Assembly: GCA_031772625.1 (NCBI GenBank)
Contig: CM062816.1
Span: 630,633,269-630,697,268 of the forward strand
Reading direction: 5' to 3'
DNA from: Pinus tabuliformis
Lineage: Eukaryota > Streptophyta > Pinopsida > Pinales > Pinaceae
Length of the DNA stretch: 64,000 nt
The notes below the pieces were generated by a model. That model saw only the letters and a list, made by a program, of their open reading frames with translations, did not search any database and was not told where the DNA came from. Of this stretch, positions 55,187-64,000 are shown in pieces. A program made the position numbers and the translations under genes. The stretch's first letter is position 1, and each line of letters starts with the position of its first letter.

Positions 55187-55378
55187 ACCACAAACCTCAG
55201 CCATTATTCTATTGTACCCATCACTCTTAGCAGCAATTTCTTGTAGTGACCTAAAAGGTATAGCTCTCTCTTTAAGGTATAACGATAGGCTAGTTATGAA
55301 AGCTTTGGGATTTTGGTTGTATTTGGTGGTGAAATTCAATAGCAGAGGGGTACAACTGAGTATTTTAGGCCATTGAGC
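55187..55378 (-). other. Candidate host exon, unrecognised
   Basis: Minus-strand frame with protein-like composition (KYNQNPKAFITSLSLYLKER, SLQEIAAKSDGYNRIMAE) ending in GTTTGTG|GTATGTACC, a strong plant donor. It may be one exon of a host gene running toward lower coordinates, with 52516-52594 as a possible later exon. Family unknown. Confidence 0.35.
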
Positions 55379-55869
55379 TAATGGAGTCAACAGAAAATGG
55401 CTCAGCTGGATTTGGTTTCTCGGTAAAGGATGGTTTCACAGGCCAAGATAGCTAAAACAGGGAGCAAATGATAACTTGATAGGATGTGATGGGCTCAAAG
55501 AGGAAGTAGGGCAATTAAGAATCCTTCCACATGATTTGAGAAGAGGGAATTTGGATGATCATCACTAAAGACAAATTAAGAATTCTTTAATAAATGATCA
55601 AAATGAGTAAACTAGGAAATAGGAGCAATTAAGAATTCACTACTTATGCTAGTTTAGAAGAAAATATCACGGATAAAAACGATTGAAAACAGATTGCACT
55701 GAAGCACTTTCTCAATCAAGCTTTTTCGTTTTAGTGTTCAGATATGATACATAATTGAAATATTTAAACAAGAGAACAATAACACATGAGTTATAAAATA
55801 CTTATTTATCCAATGTATTTCACATGAATCTTATGAAAAATCCTTTGTATTAATTCTTCATCCAGCCAG

Positions 55870-56040
55870 CCATGTAATATTTTTCAAACAACACTTTATT
55901 CCAAAGTAATTAGTTTTACAGCAATGTCTAAGAATCCACCCTCGATATTTCAAATGAGGGAGTATTTATACAAAAACTTTAGAATAAAATATCTCATAAC
56001 AAAGTGAGATATATTCTAAGATGACTAACTATATGTTACA
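55870..56040 (-). promoter_or_regulatory. TATA/AATAAA cassette, possible solo-LTR remnant
   Basis: The minus strand has GTATAAATAC (55962-55971) followed about 65 bp later by AATAAAG, plus an 8-bp inverted repeat (atatctca/tgagatat) upstream near 55990-56013. This spacing is typical of compact LTRs, but no partner copy or target duplication is visible. Confidence 0.25.
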
Positions 56041-56281
56041 CGAAAATAGAGACAGATGGTCTTGTAGGTAGCAGATAGAGGCAAACTGATGGTTTGTTGT
56101 CTCTATTCTTGAGAGCGTGATGGAGTCAGGTCCTATAATTTGGCATCTTGTTGTCTTTGATGTAATTTTGTGCTAGCTACTATGCTTTTCATCTTCTTAT
56201 TGATACACTTTATCTTGCTCTGATAATCTTTACCTGTTTGATCTCTGCTTATCCTCTTTACCATCATTAACTGTAGTAAAA

Positions 56282-59200
56282 TCAAAATTTAACTTTTACC
56301 AAGGATAAATTACAAAATTTCAAACATTTCTTCCCACCATTTGGCTGTGGTATTCTAGTTTTTTGAAGTTTTGTGAGGGTTTCATCAGTTTCTGTGTACC
56401 TGAAAAAGGTAGGCTGAATTGGAAACAAGTGTTTTATTTCATGCTCGACATAGAACAGGTTCTCTAGACTGTCATAGAGAACCCTACCTGTACACAGTGC
56501 CTTTGATGCTGATGCACTTGTTGATGAACTTGTGTGGTTGCCTACATATTGATCCAATTTGTCCACATAATCTATGTGCCTCATTAATTTTTCATTAATA
56601 ACTAAAGGACTAAGTAGCCCTTTGCTCTGCAAAATACCAAATTTCCCCATAAAAGCATTAATTTCTTCATGCATGTCATGGTATCTTCTTTCTAAGTTTT
56701 GCATCAGAGTCCTTTTAGTTAATACCCTTTTTACTTCTAGAATAGTCCCTGTTCTATCTTCAATACCCAATTCTTCAAGCTGGTAATTATTCTTATTATT
56801 CAAAAAATTTATAAGCCTGGTAGCTTCCTCAGGGATCTTTCCTAATTCTACTCTTGTCCTTTGAATCTCTTCTCGGGTTGCCTTTATCAAATCATTCTAC
56901 TCAAAAATTATTTGGATTGATGGCCAAACATCATTTATTGACTGAGTGATGTTGGTCCATAGAATCTTCTTAATGTCTATCAGAGACTTGTTAAATGTGA
57001 GATCTTTTTCTAATGATTTCACCTTGTTTTCTAATCCTTTAATTTCCCTTCTTTTTTTCTGAAACATTTATCTTTGAGAGATCATACCTCTATTCTTAGG
57101 TAACATATTGTTATTTTACCTTTTTTAGCTCTGAAACTTTGAGTTTCATCTCTTCCATTCATTTTCTTAGCTCTACTATACTTAGATTTGAAATCTCTGC
57201 TGATGTTGCTCCTGTTCCTGTACCTGCTTCTATGCTTGATCTTGTGACTAACTTAGCTATGGTTGCTGGAATGTTTGGTGCTAGAGCTATTCCAAGGGTT
57301 GAAGAGACTGCAGTTGAGACTACTAGTATCACATTAGGAGGCTGAGAGGTCGACTCTCCCTACTTGTCCTTCAATCATTTTTCTAGTTCTTGCTCAGTCT
57401 TGTTTAGTCTTTCATTAAGTTTTAAGACTAAATCCATTAGTTCTTCTTCAGACCTTGGCTTTATGATCTCAGCTTTCTGTGGATGTCTTAAAGGAGGCAA
57501 CTTTAGCTGCTTTCTTAAGGCAGCTATATCTTCATCTTTCTTTTTGATTAATGCTTTTGTAGCCTTCAAATCTTTTAGATCATGACCCAACCCAATGATC
57601 AATTCTTCTAAAGATTTAATTCTATTGTCTTTGGCCTGTGAGGAGGCTTTCTCCAACTATAATTGAGCAGTTTTATTATGCAAAGAATTTTCCAGTTTTT
57701 GGGCCATCATAGCCTTACCTATTAATGTAGAATAAATCATCTCTCCTATTTGTTTGTGCAACTCAATTTTGTCCAAAGGATGAATGTCCTTTGCCATGAC
57801 CTCAAAATTGGTTCTAAGATAGTCTCCTACTAATTGAGGGTATTGCATTTTAGGTTTGAAATAACTCATTATCATTTTACCTTCCTTGATGTCATCGGCT
57901 GACATCAATATGTTTTGATTAGTGCGAGCCATTTTCAAATATTGGTTGTAAACTTGGAGCCTTAATGGATCATTTTTGGCTTTTATTTCTATAAACTTCT
58001 TCTTGATATTTGAAGTGTCTTTTCATGGTGGCCTGAAAGATGATACCTCTGCACTTTGTTGTCACTCCAGCTCCTATCTTTGTGAGCTAGTAGATGTCCT
58101 ACCTACTAGGAAAGTTTGATGACTATCTACACCTTCTTTTCTTTGACTATCAGTAGTTTCTTCAAAAAATTACTCCTCTGAAAGGGGATTTAGCCTATGC
58201 CTTTTAGCACCAGGCTACTATGAGGGTCCACTGGCAGGGTTAGTTACTTCCCTGTCTCTCTTTTTATTCCTTTCCTCATTCGAAGGAGTCTACAAGATTA
58301 GAGGTTCTCCCACATTGCCATAAGTGGGATAAGTGTGCATTTGGGCCTGTTCCTTGGAAGTTTCAAGCTATTTTGACATTGTAGATTGCTCTGTGGCTTA
58401 TGTGCTAGTCTCTGGCCCCTTTCCCTAGGACGTTCCTATGAATGGTGTGTTGTTATCTTGTGAATGCTGCTGAGATGTTTCATCTGTAGAGGCACTAATC
58501 CCTGACCTCTAAGAAGATTGAAATCATACCTGCCCAAAAGAATCTAGGTCAAGTGTTTTCCCAAGATCCCTCATAATATTTTCTATATTGACCAGTTCAC
58601 TATCGGTTTCTACTAGGGTCCCTTCCCTCCATTCATCTATATTGGAAAATTGTTGAATCTCTGGGATTCTATGGTGTATGTACGGTGATAGTCTATGCTT
58701 CATTCTTTTATCATAGATAAAGCTATTAGGGTCATATGGCATCCACCCAAAACTTTTGTGTAATTTAAGGTGATCTTCTAATATTATCTCTGCTTCTCTC
58801 CATGCTTCCCTAGTGTTGCAGACAAAAGGGCCTAACTGATTTTTTATTCTTAGTTGAGCTTTCTTTTTGGCATTATAAAAATGGACCAATTCTGAATTTA
58901 TCATTTGCCTGAAATATTCCAATGCAAATAGTCTCATTGGAACATATTTTGGTAACTTGAAAGGGTAGAGCTCACACCCATATATCCTGATTTATGTATG
59001 GTTCTTGTATAGGTACCAAGCACCTATTCTATATTTCTTGGAGAGCTGTAGGATCCTTTTAATGTCACCACTGATTCTATGAGGGGAAATCCCTATCAAT
59101 AAGTTAGTTGCTGGATGAACAAACTTATCAATGAACTCATTGTAGGAGTAAGGGGAATCTAAGGATGCATGGAAGATGGGACTCCAAAAGATGACAGACC

Positions 59201-59963
59201 TTGGATTTCCTTTGGTATCAAGTTTCATGATAGGGAAAGGGAAGTTTCCTGATTGATAATACAGCATGAGATGATATATGAAGGTGGTATACTTGAAAAA
59301 TCCTTCATTTTCTAGTCTCAAGAACCGGTCATGAATATTATTAGCAATATAGGAGGGATAATTATATTTAATAGCAGGGGGCTATCTAGGAGTAAAAATT
59401 GACAACAACACTAAGGTTATCTCATCAAGAAACTCACTAGTGCTGAATCCCATGATTAAAGATATCATATCAACAATAAGTCTTCCCATGTCTGTGAAGA
59501 AAGTTTGCAAATAAGGAGGTGGGCCCTTAGGCTGATGTTTCTCTAACATGAATGTCTGACAGATGCGATTCAGTTTTGATTGGGATAATTGAGTTGTTTT
59601 CTCGAGTAAATATCCAATGGAAATGGGAGTGAGAGCTTGACTGGGGTGAAATTGCAACATTTCATTGATGGATACAACAGTTATTGGGAAGAGGATTGTT
59701 TGGCTTGGGGACATAATTGCTCTATAGTTACGGTCATAATTGGCTTGGAATTGATGAATTATATCAGGGAAAACATGGACTGAGGGGAGAAAATACATGG
59801 GAAGGTTAGATTCCCACAATCCTAGAATGTCAGAGCTATTCAGGTAGTTATATCTACTTTGGAAAAAGACTTTGAGGTGATTTTTATCAGTAGCTAGGTA
59901 TTTTATCTGAAAGTATTTATCTACGAGAGGTAGATAGTCTAAACCTTTATGAGGAGCATTCAT
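56282..59963 (-). pseudogene. Long spliced retroelement-associated ORF with nonsense-only decay
   Basis: One minus-strand frame runs from ATG 59963 to 57120, then a candidate 61-nt intron (57119-57059; AAG|GTAAAA ... TTTCAG|AAA), then continues in phase to 56282, about 1,200 codons. The N-terminal half is globular (ETDSELVNIENIMRDLG near its end; earlier GLDYLPLVDKYFQIKYL, PITVVSINEMLQFHPS, LKLHKSFGWMPYDPN, MRLFALEYFRQM). The middle is low-complexity and charged; the last third is Lys/Glu/Leu-rich and coiled-coil-like (KSLEELIIGLGHDLKDLK, LENKVKSLEKDL). I count about 19 in-frame stops and no frameshift. It resembles unnamed ORFs found beside Ty3/gypsy elements in plants. It is not a known transposition enzyme, and its function is unknown. 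Confidence 0.65.
57059..57119 (-). other. Candidate 61-nt intron
   Basis: GTAAAATAAC at the 5' end and TTTCAG at the 3' end. Removing it joins ELKK to KKRREIKGLENKV in phase and accounts for the only frame change in the long ORF. Confidence 0.5.
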
Positions 59964-60560
59964 GGGTCAACATTCAAAGCCACAGTGGTTTCAATTTCTG
60001 GTTCTTATGGATTCAGAAAGGGAATTTTAGGTTTTATTTGAAAAATGGGCAAAACAGAGGGTCTGGAACTTATATGATGAAAACAAAGACTGAATTGTAA
60101 TGAATTTGGGTCTTTTTCTGTCAAATTAGAGTGAAAATGAGAACTTGCAGGGTTTTGTTGGGAATTTGGATAAATACTTGTGTTCGAGGATTGAACTGTG
60201 AAATTTAGGTACTAGTTGTGGCTAACAGGCTCTGGGTTGCGTCAGCTGCAAGTTTTGAGCAGGTTAGAAGCTGAAAACTTCAAACTCAGTGACCTACACA
60301 TTCTTTGCATGGGAGCACAGGCTTACAGTATGAAGCAGTGAAAATGACATTATTTGTTTTATTTACAAAGTCAAGGTTGGCGAGGGTTTTTGGATTTCGA
60401 GTGGATGATGTCAGTGGCAGGTGATATGGCATTTTTTTGTATGTGGGAAGGCGGTAAGCAGTTTCATATTGCACCACTTTTGGGGATGGGTGGTAACAAG
60501 CTGGGAGCCAGTGATTCCACATATTTTATGACGCGTGGCAAAGGTGCTGTGTAAAAATCG
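59964..60560. other. Upstream region of the long ORF
   Basis: No gene recognised; short opposing ORFs at 60286-60554 look spurious. Confidence 0.4.
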
Positions 60561-60594
60561 CTTTGTGATCGTGTGCTAACCCACGATCACAAAG
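60561..60594. other. 13-bp perfect inverted repeat (hairpin)
   Basis: ctttgtgatcgtg (60561-60573) and cacgatcacaaag (60582-60594) are exact reverse complements around the 8-nt loop tgctaacc, 24 bp from the candidate LTR. Confidence 0.9.
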
Positions 60595-60617
60595 GGCTGC
60601 GTGATATCCATAATAGT

Positions 60618-62005
60618 TGTTAGATCCTGAGGACCTGATCGGACGGTTAGCAGGAGGTGCAATACGATGGGGTTTAACAAAGGCGGGCCCAACATAATTA
60701 GGGGTTAATTTAATTATATCAGGAGTGGTGTGATAAGTCGGGGAGGTTCTTAATTAAGAATGAGGGTTAATTTATCCCATATTAATGTGGCAGGGAAGTA
60801 AAGGTTGTTAATTAGTTACTATTTAAATAATTAATTTCATTTAATGATGTATTATGGTTATAACTAACCAATCGGTGGGATATATAGAAATTCAATGTTT
60901 TTTATATGTTTAAATAATACGGGCAGGGGTAAACGTTATGCGAGAATTATGTAATATAAGTTAAAAATTAATATGGTAATGCAATGAAAAAAGTGCCAAG
61001 TATAAAAACATTTTATGAGTCTATTTAACCTGGGCTTAAGTGAAAAAATGGTTTTTATGGGATATTATGTAATTTTCCTAGGTAAAATAGGATTTTACTT
61101 AGGATAAGACTTATGAAGGTGAATAATGATTTAATGATAGTTTTAGGTACTTAGGGTTTTAAATTATTGGGCCGAGGGGCCGGTCCCTCTAGAAGTCAGA
61201 GAAATGCTCTAAGCCCCTCCAATTTAGCAAATACCTTAGTACTTAGGTGAAATTAGTGAATAATTAGGGAAAATGAGAAGGGGAGTTAATTATTCTAACT
61301 TTACTTTGCTTGAGATGCTTTCAATGTACTGTATGCCTTGGCCTTGTGATGAAAGTGAAAGATTAACACATTTAGAGACTTATTCATCACATGTGATTCT
61401 GCAACATCAACTACCTACCCTACCTACTTTAACCTAGCATTTTTTCTTCTTTATTAGGGTGCACTTAGACTGGCAAACCCTTATCAAATCTTCTTTTTCT
61501 TTTAGATGGCAAAGCATATCTAAATCTGCACTTATTACATCAAAGGGCTCAGATTAAACTATTGAGCTCCTTTTATTTACTCTACCTATCTACTTATCTT
61601 ACAAGATTATATTGTTTGGTTAGATATTTATTCTTTATTTCTACAACATGAGATTGAAAAATGAATTAGTCAAGTTTAAACACTTTAACTATTAATGAAT
61701 TGTGGCACAAATGAAAAGTTGCACACAATTGTTTATTACATAAAGTGAAAAAGTAGTGGCATCTAGACTTACACACTTTCCTGGTCTATCTTTTGTTCGG
61801 GGTTCATTCTCTTTCATTTTTTGACCATTTTTTATTCTTTTACCCTTTGATTTTTCTTTTAGGGTATACCCTCTTTACATTTTTTAAATTTTTTTGATTT
61901 TTTGAAAATATGGAAAACCTTCGCAACAAGGAAAGGTATGAACATATTACATATCTTATCAAGTCAATCATGACATATGACACCTATTGGTATAGGGGCC
62001 TAACA
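60618..62005. repeat. Candidate LTR (single copy in window)
   Basis: A 1,388-bp block beginning TGTTAG and ending CTAACA, a perfect 6-bp terminal inverted repeat with TG...CA ends. It lies between the long ORF (minus strand) and the 3' end of a minus-strand Ty3 integrase. The minus strand at its lower edge has TGGATATCACGCAGCCC eight bases in, and the upper edge has TGGCTCCACTTGGGGATGG on the plus strand; either could be a diverged primer site, so orientation is open. No partner LTR is in the window. Confidence 0.4.
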
Positions 62006-62250
62006 GTGGCTCCACTTGGGGATGGCTTTCCCTGGTGGAAAGTCAAGAACAGTAGATCAGATGGCCTCTGAATGACTTTGATTGTGTTCTCCAATTCTCT
62101 TTTTCCTGCTGCTTTATTATATGTATGACAATGATACTTCTGAAGCTTAGGGCCTTCTCTTCGGGCTTCAACTCCAACAAGTCACTTTCTAATCCAAAAT
62201 AGAACAATACAAAGGATATAGTATGTACATGTTAATTATCATGATAAATC
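62006..62250 (-). other. Short 3' untranslated stretch after integrase remnant
   Basis: No ORF; lies between the integrase stop and the candidate LTR. Confidence 0.4.
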
Positions 62251-62722
62251 TTAATAAGTAGGATCAAAGTAATGTTTTAACATTGGACCATTAACTGGTC
62301 CTTCTTCTGCCTCTGTTGCATCCAAGTTTTTTAGAAAATATGTGTTGTTTCCTTGTATGGCATGGATAATGTATGGTCCTTTCCATAGGAAGTCAAACTC
62401 CACATGTTTCCCCTTATCTTCTCTTCTGGAATCCCATCTTAGCACTTTATCTCCAAGGTGGAAATCTCCTATGTTATTGGTGCACTTAAAATTTAGTCTA
62501 TAGGCATGGCCTTCAGCATGGTCATTTTCTAAGTTATGCACCCAAATTCCTGCTCCTGCCCCTAATTTATTGACTAAACCATCAAATTCTAAGTGCCAAA
62601 TAGTCTCATGGACATAATCAGTGTCAGGAGTGGTGGGAATTTATTTATTAGGGGGATTTAATTTGTTGTTCTCATCTGGTTTTTCTTTGTTGTCCAAATC
62701 ATCATTGGTATCTGAGATTTCC
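62251..62722 (-). pseudogene. Fusion of additional RNase H start to integrase C-terminus
   Basis: The minus-strand frame, with one stop near 62640, reads IWHLEFDGLVNKLGAGAGIW and LNFKCTNN, the first third of a Tat-type RNase H including the first catalytic Asp. It then continues without a break into GDFHLGDKVLRWDSRREDKG, FLWKGPYIIHAIQGNNTYF and VNGPMLKHYF, the C-terminal domain of a Ty3 integrase. RT, gypsy RNase H and the integrase core are absent, so an in-frame deletion of several kb (by comparison with the complete elements) joined the two. Confidence 0.82.
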
Positions 62723-64000
62723 TAAATCTGAACACTTGTTTTTCCTTTTGTAATTTCTTGCGGTTCTGTTACTAAAACTTGTTCATTGTTGGCAGGATTA
62801 GTTTCGACATTGTACAAAATGAATGAATCCATATCAGAGTGTACTGAGTAGATAGGGAAATTTTGTGGTTTTTCCTGACTACTTACTACATATTTCATTA
62901 ATGTCTCTCTGTATAGCTTCTTAGGTTGGCCGAAAACATAAATAGTAGCATAAGACATGTATAATTGAAGTGATCCTTGAAGCTTAACACCCCAGGACTT
63001 GGATAATAACATTCCATATTTCGAAGGTATATCTACTACTACTATATCCATGAGGATTGTCTTGGTAGGGTATTAAACTAAAGAAATACACAAGTCTTTT
63101 ATTAATCCTAAACATCTCACTTGACTTGAATCAAAAGAAAAGAGATCTTTATATGGTATTGTGATGTCAAGATCTAATTTCTCCATTACACACTTGGGAA
63201 TTAGGTTATGAGAAGCCCCAGAATCAAACATGGCATTGTGAAGGATTTTATCATGAATATTTAGGCTTACATAGAAGGGAGGAACACTTCCTTCTAAATG
63301 TTTCCCATTAACTTCGGGGCCAAAGGTTAATTCTGGTTGGTCATCAAAAACATTTACAGAATCTTCAATTCCAGTGATGTTCAGTGATCTATTAATTGAC
63401 TTTAGTAGGCATCATGTTTGGCTAATTCTGACAATGGAACAACAATATTTATTTTGCCTACTTCAGTTTCCAGATTGTAAGGTTTTTTTATTTGGGCTTT
63501 GCTGTTTTGAACAGTGGGATTCTCTTTGCTTTCTATATTTTCAGTGTTTTTCTCCTTTTCAGGAGTAGGGTTATGATTAGCAGCTTCTCCTAAATCAACT
63601 TCTAGAGGTTCTTCTACATTTCTTTTGGAAGGAGGAGGAGTGGAGGAAAGTGTGTTACTTGGTTGACTATCGGATACATCTACTATTATTGGATTAGAGG
63701 GATTATTGTTAGATCTAGACAAAATTTGTACATGTGGAGGGATTTCTTTACCTTTAATAGGTTGTTTTGGAGCTTTCTATTTGTTGGCTTCAGGAACATC
63801 AATTTTTCTACTCCTTAAGTTATACTGCCTGTGCACTTCATAGATAGTTGTGTCATATCCTTCCCTGAAGTCAAACGATTCTCCTGATTGAGTTTGAAAT
63901 TGTTTGAGAATATGGGCCTCTTGATCATCTTGACTGAGAAAAACTTCTCCTTCAATGTTAAGTCCCACTATATTTATATAAGTGTCTTCCTGTGGATCCT
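62723..64000 (-). pseudogene. Gag C-terminus and protease of a damaged Ty3/gypsy element
   Basis: Runs off the right edge. The 63968-63400 part (ESFDFREGYDTTIYEVHRQY, then a Pro/Ser/Asn-rich region) precedes the protease NAMFDSGASHNLIPK (about 63200) and the downstream block VVVDIPSKYGMLLSKSWGVK ... MSYATIYVFGQPKKLYRET (63051-62900). Stops lie at about 63774 and 63399, and a TAA at about 63074 sits where Gln would fit. The frame past the protease leads directly to the RNase H/integrase fusion at 62722. Orientation matches the long ORF at 56282-59963. Confidence 0.85.

Overview
This is plant nuclear DNA, most likely from a large-genome seed plant. A gymnosperm is my inference, from the retroelement load and from the style of the retroelement-associated ORFs; no marker in the window proves it. 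There is no bacterial gene organisation, rRNA, tRNA or CRISPR array. Four complete LTR retrotransposons make up about 61% of the window. A fifth, damaged Ty3/gypsy element and a long retroelement-type ORF fill much of the right end. Host-derived sequence is confined to broken copies of a HAK/KUP/KT potassium-transporter gene, a PPR-repeat fragment and three exons of a PP2C protein phosphatase.

Layout. 1-4436: two degenerate KUP copies (+) separated by a decayed PPR fragment (-). 4442-10285: Copia element (-) with 159-bp LTRs, tRNA-iMet primer site, GCCAC target duplication and a gag-pol frame with one stop. 10286-10483: a KUP fragment. 11599-22450: PP2C exons on the minus strand. Their roughly 10-kb intron contains a non-autonomous Gag-only LTR element (12562-19019, TSD GGAAA), a 56-bp minisatellite, a 37-codon duplication and a (TA)n tract. 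22449-51175: another KUP copy split by two Ty3/gypsy elements, one at 22917-34377 and one at 35540-50996 (TSD CTCAT). KUP copy 2 supplies the uninterrupted version of both insertion sites. 51176-56281: AT-rich sequence with little that can be called. 56282-59963: a roughly 1,200-codon spliced reading frame (-) carrying only nonsense lesions. 60618-62005: a candidate LTR. 62251-64000: a Ty3/gypsy remnant (-) in which the core of pol has been deleted in frame.

How the pieces relate. The KUP copies share pre-existing lesions, so a dead or dying gene was copied and later served as a landing site for retrotransposons. In the large Ty3/gypsy element about 2,377 codons of gag-pol stay in one frame with 11 stop codons and no indel, and the ORF at 56282-59963 shows the same pattern. 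The stops fit C-to-T or G-to-A change at CAG, CAA, CGA or TGG codons. Together with CpG differences between paired LTRs, this points to decay driven by cytosine methylation. Against that background each element keeps its own dense array of a short, mostly CpG-containing motif (GCGAT/ATCGC, GCGTATA/TATACGC, GCGTAC/GTACGC, CGCAGTCT). These arrays, the Gag-only element with nine PPT-like tracts, a pair of covarying leader hairpins, and the different positions of the extra RNase H domain are the observations I find most worth a second look.
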